Source: DATFFO01 sp963772815
GTDB lineage: Bacteria > Actinomycetota > Acidimicrobiia > Spongiisociales > ZC4RG35
DNA: 64,000 nucleotides
Direction of reading: 5' to 3'
NCBI GenBank assembly: GCA_963772815.1
Contig: CAVYYV010000002.1
Location: forward strand, 62,001-126,000
The translations under genes and the position numbers were made by a program. Shown piece after piece: positions 1 to 9,282 of this stretch (position 1 is the stretch's first letter; every line of letters starts with the position of its first letter). A model generated the notes under the pieces. That model did no database searches. It saw only the letters and a program-made list of their open reading frames with translations, and was not told the origin of the DNA.

Positions 1-1
1 G

Positions 2-950
2 GTGTGGCTCGCCTCCGGCGAGGTGGTGGCCCGGGCCGCAACCTCCGTCCCGGCACCGTCTCCGGATCCGGTCCCGGCGGTTACCGATCTGGCGGATGCC
101 TTCCCCCAGGCCACAGCAGCGGTGCCGATTCTCGATCAGGGCGACTTGCTCGGGGCGATTGTGGTCTACGAGGAGGCCGGGGATCCCCTCACACCGCTCG
201 AGGATGCCCTCCTGGCGAACCTCGCCCGACAGGCCGCTCATGGGCTGCGCAACCGGGTCCTGACCGACGCCCTCGCCGCCCGGGTGGCCGAAGTGGGAAG
301 GCGGGCCGCGGCGCTAGCTGAGGCCCGGCGCAGGGTCGTCGAGGCCCACGACGCCGAGCGCCAGCGCCTGGAGCGGGACATACACGATGGAGCTCAGCAG
401 CATCTCGTAGCCCTGGCGGTGCGGCTGGGTCTGGCCCGCTCCCAGGCCAAGCGAAACCCGGCTGCCGCGTCCGAAGCGATCCAGAGTCTGATCCAGGAAA
501 CCGCACGCGCTCGTGCCGACCCTGTCCCGGCTGGCCCATGGGGTCTATCCGGCGGCGCTAACTGCCGGAGGTGTGGCTGCGGCCCTGGAAGCAGAAGTCG
601 CGGCCAGCCCCATTCCGGTGGAGGTGGACGACGAGACCGGCCTGCGTTTCGCTGAACCGATAGAAGCCGCCGCCTTCTTCTGCTCCCTCGAGGCGATCCA
701 AAACGCCGTCAAGCACGGCCGCCCGACGAACGTCTGGGTTCGCCTCACCGAAGAGGACGGAGATCTGGTCTTCTCGGTCACCGACAACGGAAACGGATTC
801 GACCCACCGACGACTGCAGGAGGAACCGGCATGCAAGGAATGTCGGACCGAATCGGCTCGCTGGGCGGGAGCATCCAGATCGAATCAACCCCCGGACGGG
901 GAACCACGATCACGGGCCGGATACCAACGAGAGACATGGTGCCGGCATGA
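2..950 (+). CDS. Sensor histidine kinase (NarL/LiaS type), 5' truncated by window edge, one frameshift
   Basis: Partial protein whose N-terminus lies before the window. The first part shows a GAF-like segment (ending in LLGAIVVYEEAG...) and a coiled linker. It then has the HisKA_3 dimerisation box ERDIHDGAQQHLVAL with the phospho-acceptor His. The ATPase part continues in another frame from about position 510, with N-box NAVKHG, DNGNGF and a G-rich lid (GGTGMQGMSDRIGSLGG). Homology runs smoothly across the join, so one extra base near 505-515 probably splits a real gene. Such kinases autophosphorylate His and pass phosphate to a NarL-type regulator. It overlaps the next kinase gene by four bases, so the two are probably co-translated. 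Signal unknown. Confidence 0.8.
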
Positions 951-3084
951 CAGAGCAAAGACGACGGGTTGGATTCCAGGGGGCCCTGGCAATCGATGTG
1001 CTGCTGGCAGTGTTAGCCATCGTACTGGTCCTATCCACCGCGCCTCTGGCGGCGCGCCCTCTTCCCTCCTTCTTCTTCGACCGATCGGCCGCGGCGCTGC
1101 TGGTGCTACTCGCGTCAGCCACTGCCTGGCTGATCGACCGCCGCCATCCCGGACACACCGTGGCGCGGATACTGGCCTGGTTCGGCTTCTGGGCCGGCCT
1201 GGAGGCAGCGGCCCTCCTGTACAGCTATCGCGGCCTTGGTCTGGCAGGCCATAGCCTGCCCGGCGCCAACCTGGCCGGACTGCTCCAGCCGATGATCATC
1301 GCCCCCGGCTTTGCGGTCGCCTTCGTCTTTCTGCCCCTGCTCTTTCCCGACGGGCGACTCCCCTCGCCGCGATGGCGACCCGTCATCTGGCTCACGGTGG
1401 CTGCAGCGGTAGCCGCCGAAGTCGGCTTGCTGCTCATCGACGCCTTCGCCGACTCGATTTGGGAAGCCAGTGCCTGGGCTACCGATCCGTGGGTGGCGAC
1501 AGGCTGGTCCCTCCGCCTTGGCCAGGCCCTGTACGGCTTCGCCTTCGTCGCCATCATCTTCACTATGACCCTGTCCGGCCTCTCGCTGGTGGTGCGATAT
1601 CGCCGCTCCGACCTGGACACCCGCCAGCAGATCAAGTGGTTCGTCTACCTCGGGATACCGGCGGTGCTGATCAATGCCATGATCGTCGCCCACGTGCCTT
1701 CGCCGAGCTTCGACCTGGGAGTGCTCGGTCCGGTGTCGGGCCTGGCAGCGGTAGCCGGGATCGGGATCGCCATTCTCCGCCACCGCCTGTACGACATCGA
1801 CGTCGTCATCTCCAAGACGATCGTCTACGGATCCCTGGCGGTGATGATCGGGGCGGTCTACGTGGCCGTTGTGGCAGGAGTCGGACGTTTGGCCGACGCG
1901 GAAGGGCCGAACCTCGGTCTCACCCTGGCCGCCACTGTGGTCGTGGCCATCGCCTTCGACCCGGCCCGACGCCGGCTGGAGCGACTTGCCAATCGGCTCG
2001 TGTTCGGCGCCCGGGCCACTCCCTACGAGGTTCTCACCCAGCTGTCGCAGCGATTGAGCGACGCTCTCACCCCGGCGGAGACCCTGCCCCGAATCGCTGA
2101 AACCGTCGCCCGTGCGGTGGGAGGTGTGGCCGGACGCGTGACCCTGAGACTCCCCGAGAACCAGACCGTCAGCGCCTCCTGGCCATCAGCGGCAGATGGT
2201 GGAGCCCGAGAGGAGGTGGTGCCGGTGGTCCGTCACGGAGAGGTGCTGGGCGAGGTCGCGATCATCCCCGCACCAGGCGAATTCCTGCGTCCCGCCGATC
2301 GGGCACTGCTGGCGCGACTGGCGGAGCAGTCAGGTGTGGCTCTGGCCAACCTTCGCCTGGCGGCCCAGCTGGAGGCCCGCCTGGAGGAGCTGAACCACCA
2401 GGCTGCGGACCTGGCCGCTTCTGGTCGCCGGTTGGTCACGGCACGCGACACCGAGCGGCGACGGCTCAGCGAGGAGATCGAACGGCGCATCGGTCCTTCG
2501 CTGGATGCCGTGGAGCGTGGGCTCCGCCGGGTCACCGTCGAATCGGCCGACGGAGCGGAGACGGCCTCCGAGCTGGAACGGCTCCGGGGCGTCACCACGG
2601 AGGCTCTAGATGAGCTCCGTGCCATGGCCCGGGGTGTGTACCCGCCGCTTCTGGCAGACAAGGGGCTGGTCGCCGCCCTGGAAGCCGAGGTGCGGAAGCT
2701 GAACCTCTCGGTGAGCATCAATGCCAGGCTGGACGAGGCCATCAAGGGCCCCTTCGCCTCCACCGCCTACTTCTGCTGCCGGGAGATACTCTCGGCCGCC
2801 GAGAACAGCGGCTCCGCTCGGGCGGCCGTGGATTTGACCTCCAGCGATGGCCGGCTGGACGTGGCGATGGAAGAGGACGGGCCGGGGCCGGCATGGGACG
2901 ATGCGAGTATGCGGCTGGCCGTGGATCGGGCTGCCGCCGCGGGGGCAAGCTCAGCATCGACCGGTCGAACGGGGTGGCGCTGGTGTCGCTCAGCCTTCCG
3001 CTGGATCCTCAGGCGGCCGAGCCGGTCGCCGCGGTCCAGGCCGTGGCGAGCGAATCCGGCGAAAAGTCCGACTTGGGGATGTAG
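947..3084 (+). CDS. Membrane GAF sensor kinase-like protein, probable pseudokinase, 3' frameshift
   Basis: About 710 residues once a missing G in the G-run near 2940 is allowed for; the other frame then ends ...SESGEKSDLGM at 3084. The N-terminal ~340 residues hold about nine hydrophobic segments, followed by a GAF domain (~370-480), a coiled region and a HisKA_3/HATPase-like region. The dimerisation box reads RRRLSEEIERRIGPS, so the usual IHDG His is gone. The ATP-binding boxes are also degenerate (AAENSGSAR for the N-box, EDGPGP for DNGxGF). It may therefore act as a non-catalytic partner of the upstream kinase. It starts on an ATGA overlap with that gene. Confidence 0.75.
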
Positions 3085-3389
3085 GCGGCGGCTCCACACT
3101 CATCGGCACGGGGGGCGTACTCCTCCATCTCATAGGTGGAGAGAAGCAGGATCACCGCCCGCTGTGACTCCGAGAGGATGCGGCGGGTGGCCTCCAGCCC
3201 GTCGATCCCGGGCAGGTTGACGTCCATCAGCACCAGGTCGGGATCGAGACGGCGCGCCTCCTCGACCGAACCTTCACCGGTCTCGGTCTCCCCCACCACG
3301 ACGAACCCGTCGGTCGCCTCCACCACCATTCGGGCAGTGAGGCGGAACGGGGCCTGGTCGTCCACGATCAGCACACGTGTCTTGTCCAC
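3009..3389 (-). CDS. Stand-alone receiver-domain response regulator
   Basis: 126 residues starting at GTG (VDKTRVLIVDDQAPFR), chosen because the receiver fold begins there and GGAGG precedes it. One REC domain fills the protein: acidic pair in IVDDQ, phospho-acceptor Asp in LVLMDVNLPGIDG, Ser/Thr in LLLST, Lys in YIPKSD. No DNA-binding output domain follows; it ends ATAWTAATGSAA. It overlaps the 3' end of the upstream kinase-like gene tail-to-tail by 76 bases. It could be a phosphate sink or act through protein contacts with the two neighbouring kinases. A lost NarL-type output domain is the alternative. Confidence 0.8.
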   Translation of the reverse strand: MDKTRVLIVDDQAPFRLTARMVVEATDGFVVVGETETGEGSVEEARRLDPDLVLMDVNLPGIDGLEATRRILSESQRAVILLLSTYEMEEYAPRADECGAAAYIPKSDFSPDSLATAWTAATGSAA

Positions 3390-3434
3390 TGACCTCCAGC
3401 TTGGCCGATCGGCGCCCAAAGGTGAAGTAGGCCA

Positions 3435-3459
3435 GCACCACCCTGCGCGGTGGTGGTGC
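3435..3459 (-). terminator. Hairpin downstream of the CBS gene
   Basis: Inverted repeat GCACCACC / GGTGGTGGTGC with a six-base loop between the CBS gene end and the receiver start, both on the minus strand. It lacks a clear T-run, so the terminator role is a weak inference. Confidence 0.4.
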
Positions 3460-3470
3460 ACCCCTGGAAA

Positions 3471-4325
3471 TCAGCCCAGGACGGCCAGGCTGGAGTCGAA
3501 GTAATCGGCCACCTCGCGGAATGAGGCGATGCCGACCAGGCGCCCCGACTCTCCGAGCAGGCCGACGTGAGAGATCTCTTTCTCGGCCATGGTGGTGACG
3601 GCTTCGGCCACCGGAGAGCGCACAGAGAGAGTGACCGGATCGTTGTCCATCACCGCTGCCACGGTCACCTGTTCGAGATCGGATCTGCGGCACGCCACCT
3701 TGTTCTGGAGGTCGAATTCGCTCAGCGTCCCCACCACGTGATGTCGCTCGTCGATGACCATCAGGCTTCCCCGGGCGCGGGCCCTCATCTGGTGAACAGC
3801 AGTCTCGACCGTGTCGTCGGGGCTCACCGTCAACGCCGGTGTGGTCTGCAGCCCGGTGAGGTCTACGAACATCAGGCCGTGTTGAGCAGACAACTCCGAC
3901 TCCGACCTGCTTGCTTTCTCCGCCAACAGCTCCGACACCAGGTGCATCACCGTGTAGAAGGAGAAGTTGCCCAGCACCATTTCGTCCGGCCCGATAACCG
4001 GGACGCTCCTGACCCACTGCTCGGTCATCACGGCCATGCCCTGAGCCACCGAGGCGCTCGCCTTGACCGTGAACGGCGACGTAGTCATCACTTCGCTCAC
4101 CGAGCGATGGCACACCTCGTCGCCTCCGATCACCTTCATCAGCACGTCCCGCTGGGTGAATATCCCCGCCAACCGGGCATCTTCCGTGACGAAGGCGATC
4201 GATCGAGCGGCCTGGTTCATGGCAGCGATGGTCTCAGCGACAGATCGGTCCGGCGTCACCTCCACGAACCGACCCAGGTCCAGATCAGAAACCGGCTTGT
4301 CATAGAGAGTGTCGGCGATGTTCAC
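3471..4325 (-). CDS. Protein with two CBS-domain pairs
   Basis: 284 residues starting at GTG with GAGAGGAAA upstream. Four CBS motifs are visible: about 12-65 (VTPDRSVAETIAAM ... GIFTQRDVLMKV), 75-125, 155-210 (VSPDDTVETAVHQM ... VVGTLSEFDL) and 220-280 (SVRSPVAEAVTTM ... VGIASFREVADY). CBS pairs bind adenosine nucleotides and regulate partner proteins. There is no attached catalytic or membrane domain, so it is a free-standing sensor with unknown partner. Neighbouring kinases and receiver suggest a signalling cluster, but a hairpin separates it from the receiver gene. Confidence 0.85.
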   Translation of the reverse strand: MNIADTLYDKPVSDLDLGRFVEVTPDRSVAETIAAMNQAARSIAFVTEDARLAGIFTQRDVLMKVIGGDEVCHRSVSEVMTTSPFTVKASASVAQGMAVMTEQWVRSVPVIGPDEMVLGNFSFYTVMHLVSELLAEKASRSESELSAQHGLMFVDLTGLQTTPALTVSPDDTVETAVHQMRARARGSLMVIDERHHVVGTLSEFDLQNKVACRRSDLEQVTVAAVMDNDPVTLSVRSPVAEAVTTMAEKEISHVGLLGESGRLVGIASFREVADYFDSSLAVLG

Positions 4326-4488
4326 GTGTTTCCTCTCGGTGGCGGTCGACGCGCGTCGCCCCCCGAACCTAGCGCCGCCGAACGGGCTGCCGGTCGGGTC
4401 GAAGGTCAGACGATGTCCCGAGAAGGTCCTTTTCCGCGCGACATTCGGGCGAATGGCATCCTGAATGTCGCGCCAGAACGGAGAGGCC

Positions 4489-5472
4489 CTACCCGTTCAC
4501 CTGGGGGATGACCAGGTTGGCGAGCAGGTCGAGCTGGGCGGGGTCGTCCGAAGTCGGGCCCAGCACCACGTATTCGCACCCGGCCTCCTTGAGGTCCACC
4601 AGACGGGCGACGATGTCGTCGATGGAGCCGAATATATAGGACTGCTCGAGATGGTCGGGATCACGGTGGGATCCCATCACCTCAACGAAATACTTGTGCT
4701 GGATCTCTTTGGCCTTCTCGCTGTCGGCCGTGTCGACCAACATGGTGAAGTTGGTATGGCCGAACCGGGGCGGCTCCGTGCCCTGGGCGGCGGCCGCCGC
4801 TTGCAGGTTCTCCCAGTCCCGCTTCACCCACTCCTGCTTGCCCGAACAACGCGACAGCCACCAGTCGGCATCGAGGATGCGTCTCTCAACCGACTTGGCC
4901 AGAACCGGCACGTCGTTGTCGTAGGCGCCGTCGGGGATGCGGGATCCCCCCGCCACCCATACATCCGGCATCTTGGGCGGTCGGGGCTCGATGGTCACGT
5001 CGGAGAACTGATAGAACTCGCCCTCGAAGGTGACGTCGTCCTCGGTCAGCAGCCTCCGCACGGCCGCCAGGATCTCGTCGGTGCGCCTACCACGCTCAGA
5101 CAGCTTGGAGCCGGTCGCCTCGAACTCGGGCCCGTACCACCCCGGACCGATGCCGAACTGGTAGCGACCCCCGTACAGGAAGTCCATGGTGGCAATCTCC
5201 TTGGCCAGCATCACCGGGTGGCGGGTGGGCAGCACCAGGATTCCTGTCCCGATCAGCACGTCCGGGGCAACCGCCGCCGCCCAGGTGCACACGTGGAGAG
5301 GCTCCAGCCAGGACATGCCGTATAGGCCGGGGGCGTGGAGCAGGTGGTCGATGGTCCACAGGTCGATTCCGTAGTCGTTGGCCTTACGGGAGAAGCCGTC
5401 CACGTCCTGTTTGACCCGGGCATAGTCGAGGTCCGGGTAGGTGAACGAGGGGATCCAGGCTGCGAACTGCAT
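4489..5472 (-). CDS. LLM-class F420-dependent oxidoreductase
   Basis: 327 residues starting MQFAAWIPSF; AAGGAAAGGA lies upstream. It shows the luciferase-like TIM-barrel pattern: an early YGIDLWTIDHLL, then GTGILVLPTRHPVMLAKEIATMDFLYGGRYQFGIGPGW, then VWVAGGS, ending in YVVLGPTSDDPAQLDLLANLV. Such enzymes use reduced F420 (or FMNH2) for hydride transfer, and F420 use is common in Actinomycetota. It is transcribed divergently from the molybdenum hydroxylase operon over a shared 117-base promoter region, so it may work on the same compound. Substrate unknown. Confidence 0.85.
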   Translation of the reverse strand: MQFAAWIPSFTYPDLDYARVKQDVDGFSRKANDYGIDLWTIDHLLHAPGLYGMSWLEPLHVCTWAAAVAPDVLIGTGILVLPTRHPVMLAKEIATMDFLYGGRYQFGIGPGWYGPEFEATGSKLSERGRRTDEILAAVRRLLTEDDVTFEGEFYQFSDVTIEPRPPKMPDVWVAGGSRIPDGAYDNDVPVLAKSVERRILDADWWLSRCSGKQEWVKRDWENLQAAAAAQGTEPPRFGHTNFTMLVDTADSEKAKEIQHKYFVEVMGSHRDPDHLEQSYIFGSIDDIVARLVDLKEAGCEYVVLGPTSDDPAQLDLLANLVIPQVNG

Positions 5473-5535
5473 TCCGGTCGGGGTCCTTTCCTTGTCGGCG
5501 GTCAGAAAACGGCCACGGTTGGCGACATGGCCTAG

Positions 5536-5556
5536 CAATATGATATATCGTAGTCT
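5536..5556. promoter_or_regulatory. AT-rich palindromic site in a divergent promoter
   Basis: GATATATC, an 8-base perfect palindrome inside an AT-rich patch (ATATGATATATCGTAG) in otherwise GC-rich DNA, between the divergent oxidoreductase and molybdenum hydroxylase genes. It is a plausible operator for the GntR regulator encoded at the end of that operon and/or part of the promoter. Inference from position and symmetry only. Confidence 0.35.
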
Positions 5557-5589
5557 CAATACCTGACCGGCGCCCGGTTGCCAGGAAAG

Positions 5590-6438
5590 ATGAAGCCACC
5601 ACCGTTCGCATATGCCCGACCCGCCTCCCTCGACGAGGCGCTGGCCATCCTGGCCGGCCCCGGGGACACCCTCCCCCTGGCCGGGGGGCAGAGCCTGGTA
5701 CCGATGCTCAACATGCGCCTGGTCCGTCCCGACACGATCGTCGATCTTTCCCGGGTGCCCACCCTCAACGGCATCGAGGCCGTCCCCTCCTCGGTGACGG
5801 TGGGCGCCCGGGTCACCCATCATGGTCTCGCCCGTCATGCCCGGCTAGCCGCCATCGCCGCCCTCCCGGACGCCGTATCCGAGATCGGTTTCCAGGCCAT
5901 CCGCCACCGGGGGACACTGGGAGGGAGTCTGGCCCACGCCGACCCGGCCGCAGAGCTGCCCACCCTCCTCCTGGCCCTCGATGCCACCATCACCCTCACC
6001 TCGACATCGGGCGAGCGGGACCTGGCTGCAGATGACTTCCTGGTCGGCTACTACTCCACCGCCCGCAGGCCGGACGAGCTGCTCACCCGGGTCGAGATCC
6101 CCACCCCCGACGGTCTCCGCACCGGGTTCGCCGAGTTCAGCCGACGCCCGGGTGACTTCGCCCTGGCCCTGTGCGCCGTCGCAACCTGGGGAGACGGCCT
6201 GGATCGGAAAGCCCGAATCGCAGTGGGTGGCCTGGATGTGCGGCCCCGCCGCCTTCGTTCCCTGGAGAGCGTCCTCGCCGAGCAAGGCCCGTCGAGGGCC
6301 GTCGAGGCCGCCACCCCCGAGCTGTTGGCTCAGGCCACCTCCCCCAGCTCCGACATCCACGGCTCCGCCGACTACAGACTCCACGTCGGCACCGAGATGG
6401 TCCGGCGGGCATTGATCCGGCTGGAGGAGGCGGCATGA
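5590..6438 (+). CDS. Molybdenum hydroxylase FAD-binding (medium) subunit, CoxM-like
   Basis: 282 residues, starting MKPPPFAYARPASLDEAL. The PCMH-type FAD fold is clear: LAGGQSLVPMLNMRLVRP (pyrophosphate loop), later AIRHRGTLGGSLAHADPAAELP, and a CO-dehydrogenase-like C-terminal domain. It passes electrons from the 2Fe-2S subunit to its acceptor. It is the first gene of the operon and ends in an ATGA overlap with the small subunit. Medium-small-large order is typical of CO dehydrogenase/aldehyde or aromatic hydroxylase operons. The substrate cannot be read from this subunit. Confidence 0.9.
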   Translation: MKPPPFAYARPASLDEALAILAGPGDTLPLAGGQSLVPMLNMRLVRPDTIVDLSRVPTLNGIEAVPSSVTVGARVTHHGLARHARLAAIAALPDAVSEIGFQAIRHRGTLGGSLAHADPAAELPTLLLALDATITLTSTSGERDLAADDFLVGYYSTARRPDELLTRVEIPTPDGLRTGFAEFSRRPGDFALALCAVATWGDGLDRKARIAVGGLDVRPRRLRSLESVLAEQGPSRAVEAATPELLAQATSPSSDIHGSADYRLHVGTEMVRRALIRLEEAA

Positions 6439-6934
6439 CCATTGTGTCCCCCGGCGAGCGGATCACCGTCGATCTGACCGTGAACGGCCGGGCCCATCGA
6501 ACCGAAGTCGAGCCCCGCACGCTCCTCTCCGACCTGCTCCGGGAGCATCTGGGGCTGACCGGCACCAACCTGGGGTGTGAGCACGGCTACTGCGGAGCCT
6601 GCACGGTGATCGTCGATGGGGAAACCGTACGCAGCTGCCTGATGCTGGCCGCCACCGCCGATGGGAGCGAGGTCACCACGGTGGAGGGCCTGGCTCCCGA
6701 CATCGAACGTCTCGGAGCCCTGCAATCCGCCTTTCAGGAGCACCACGGCCTCCAGTGCGGCTACTGCACGCCGGGCATTCTCATGACCGCTACCGAGTTA
6801 CTGGACTCGGGTGAGACCGTCTGGACGAGGAGTCGGTGCGCCGGGCACTGGCCGGCAACATCTGCCGCTGCACCGGCTATGTGCACATCGTGGAGGCCAT
6901 CCTGGCCGCGGCCCGAGAGAAGGCGAGCTCATGA
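6435..6934 (+). CDS. Molybdenum hydroxylase 2Fe-2S (small) subunit, CoxS-like, one frameshift
   Basis: About 165 residues. The plant-type ferredoxin cluster is present (GCEHGYCGACTVIVDGE ... RSCLML), and the second cluster begins with GLQCGYCTPG. The last cysteines (GNICRCTGYVHIV) lie in another frame after about 6823, where one base seems to be missing. The shifted frame then runs to a stop at 6932-6934 overlapping the next start (ATGA). All eight cluster cysteines exist across the two frames, so the gene is probably intact in the organism. It relays electrons from the Mo centre to FAD. Confidence 0.85.
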
Positions 6935-9282
6935 CCTCCGCCGAGCCCCGCTTCGTGGGAGCCCGGGTAGCCCGGCTCGAGGATCCCCGATTCCTGACCG
7001 GGCGGGGCAGATACATCGCCAACATGAAACCGGCCGGGACCCGGGTGGCCCGCTTCGTGCGCTCCCCCTTGGCTCACGCCCGGATCACCTCCATCGACGC
7101 CTCGGGAGTCCCCGAGGGGGTGAACGTCTTCACAGGCTCCGACTGGCCCGACAACGGGATCGAGTCGACCAGCCGCTACGAGGGCTTCCAGGCCGCAGCG
7201 ATGCCCGTCCTGGCCGTGGGGAAGGTGCGCTACGCCGGAGAGCCCGTGGCGATGGTGGTCGCCAACGACGCCTATGCGGCCGAGGATGCCGCCGAGATGG
7301 TGGCAGTCGACTACGAGCCTCTCGACCCGGTCACGTCTGTCGAGGGGGCACTGGCCGAGGATGCGCCCCTGGTCCACGACGAATGGGACTCAAACCTCTA
7401 TGTGCCTCGGCACTACCAGTCCCCCGATTTCGAGGAGCAGAGGAAGGACACACGCGAGGTAGCGGGAAGGTTCGTCAACAGCCGCCATTCCGGCATCCCC
7501 ATGGAAGGTCGGGCAGTGCTGGCCCACCCCGATGGCGAGGGCGTGGTGGTCTACACGGCTACCCAGATCCCCCACCTGATCCGCACGGCTGTCGCGGCCG
7601 CTATGGGTCTGCCCGAGAGCCGGGTTCGGGTGGTTTCGCCCGACGTAGGCGGGGGCTTCGGGGTCAAGGCCCAGGCCTATCCCGAGGAGGTGGCCTGCGC
7701 CCTGGCCGCCATGGCGCTCGGCCACCCCGTCAAGTGGATCGAGGATCGCCGCGAGCACTTCTTGGCCAGCCACCACTCACGTCAACACACCCACGACGCC
7801 ACGCTCCACTACGACGAGGGCGGGCATATAAAGGCATTGGCGGCCTCGGTGTACGTGGACATGGGCGCCTATTCGGTGTTCCCCTGGACCTCGACCATGG
7901 ACACGGGCATGGCGATGGGCATCCTCCCCGGGCCCTACCGCTTCACCGGCTACCTTGTCGACGGCTACCCCACCTGCACCAACAAGACCCCCTACGGAGC
8001 CTACCGGGGCGTGTCCCGTCCGGCGGCGTGTTTCACCATCGAGCGCCTGGTCGACTGGATGGCGCGGGAGCGGGGTCTGGACCGGCTCGAAGCCCGTCGC
8101 CTCAACCTGGTCACGACCACCGACTACCCATGGACCAACCCGGGAGGGCTGGTCTACGACGGTGGATCGATGGTCGAGTCCATCGAAGTCATGAAAGAGT
8201 GGATCGGCTACGAGAGCCTCCAGGCGGAACTGGCCGAGGATCGCCGTCGGGGACGGATGCGCGGCCTGGGTATGGCCATCTTCACCGAGCAAAGCGCCCA
8301 CACCACCGAGGAGTTCAAGAAGCGCGGCGTACCAATCGTGTTCGGGTACGAGACCGCCTCCCTGCGACTCGACTCGACCGGCTATCTCACCATCGCCGCC
8401 TCCATCCACAACCACGGCCAGGGGCTGGAGACCACCCTGGCTCAGTTCGCCGGCCAAACCCTGGGCATCCCCCTCGACCGGATCGAGGTGGTGTTCGGGG
8501 ACACCGACCAGGTGGCCTACGGTGCCGGCACTTTCGCCAGCCGCTCGGCCGTCCTAGCAGGCGGGGCGGCCCGCCTGGCCGCCACCGATCTGCGTCAGAA
8601 GCTATCAGTCATCGCCGGGCATCTCCTCGAGGCCTCAGAGGAGGACCTCATCTTCACACCGGAAGGAGTGCAGGTGCGGGGGGCGCCCTCGGCCAGCATC
8701 TCCATGGCCGAGCTGTGCCGCATCACCTATCAACGACCCGACCTGCTCCCGTCGGGAGTCACTCCGATCCTCGAGTCGACCCACACCTACGACGCCCCGC
8801 CCGGGACCGGCACATATACCAACGCCCTGCACATGGGAACGGTGGAGGTCGATCCTGCTACCGGCAAGGTGACCCTGGACAACTACTGGGTGGTCGAAGA
8901 CTGTGGAGTGATGATCAACCCGATGATCGTCGAAGGCCAGATCCACGGAGGTGTCGCCCAGGGGATCGGCTCGGCACTGCTCGAGGAGATGGTCTACGAC
9001 GAAGACGGCCAGCTCCTCACCACCACCTTCATGGACTACCTGATGCCCAGCTCCCTCGACGTCCCCCATATCGCCACCAGACATCTGGAGACACCCTCGC
9101 CGTCCACCATCGGCGGCATCAAGGGAATGGGCGAGGGCGGCGCCATCGCTCCCGCCGCGGTCGTTGCCGGCGCGGTGGAGGACGCACTGAGCGAGCTGGG
9201 CACGGTCTGGGTTTCACAGGTTCCGCTCACCCCCGAACGGGTCCTGGGCCACATCGAAGAGGCGAGGAGGTCGGAGTCATGA
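6931..9282 (+). CDS. Molybdopterin-binding large subunit, xanthine dehydrogenase/CoxL family
   Basis: 783 residues starting MTSAEPRFVGARVARLEDPRFL. It has the N-terminal ab hammerhead domain, then Moco-binding domains with GGGFGVKAQAYPEE, and a C-terminal GIKGMGEGGAIAPAAV carrying the catalytic Glu. The active-site loop reads AYRGVSR rather than AYRCSFR, so this is not form I CO dehydrogenase. It resembles form II / aromatic or N-heterocycle hydroxylases, which add water-derived oxygen to a C-H bond. It overlaps its neighbours on both sides (ATGA). The linked amidohydrolase and importer suggest an N-containing ring or amide substrate, but this is inference. Confidence 0.88.
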   Translation: MTSAEPRFVGARVARLEDPRFLTGRGRYIANMKPAGTRVARFVRSPLAHARITSIDASGVPEGVNVFTGSDWPDNGIESTSRYEGFQAAAMPVLAVGKVRYAGEPVAMVVANDAYAAEDAAEMVAVDYEPLDPVTSVEGALAEDAPLVHDEWDSNLYVPRHYQSPDFEEQRKDTREVAGRFVNSRHSGIPMEGRAVLAHPDGEGVVVYTATQIPHLIRTAVAAAMGLPESRVRVVSPDVGGGFGVKAQAYPEEVACALAAMALGHPVKWIEDRREHFLASHHSRQHTHDATLHYDEGGHIKALAASVYVDMGAYSVFPWTSTMDTGMAMGILPGPYRFTGYLVDGYPTCTNKTPYGAYRGVSRPAACFTIERLVDWMARERGLDRLEARRLNLVTTTDYPWTNPGGLVYDGGSMVESIEVMKEWIGYESLQAELAEDRRRGRMRGLGMAIFTEQSAHTTEEFKKRGVPIVFGYETASLRLDSTGYLTIAASIHNHGQGLETTLAQFAGQTLGIPLDRIEVVFGDTDQVAYGAGTFASRSAVLAGGAARLAATDLRQKLSVIAGHLLEASEEDLIFTPEGVQVRGAPSASISMAELCRITYQRPDLLPSGVTPILESTHTYDAPPGTGTYTNALHMGTVEVDPATGKVTLDNYWVVEDCGVMINPMIVEGQIHGGVAQGIGSALLEEMVYDEDGQLLTTTFMDYLMPSSLDVPHIATRHLETPSPSTIGGIKGMGEGGAIAPAAVVAGAVEDALSELGTVWVSQVPLTPERVLGHIEEARRSES

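Noticed and set aside
6931..9282. Aerobic CO dehydrogenase (CoxL form I)
   Set aside because: The active-site loop is AYRGVSR, without the AYRCSFR Cys needed for the Cu-Mo site.
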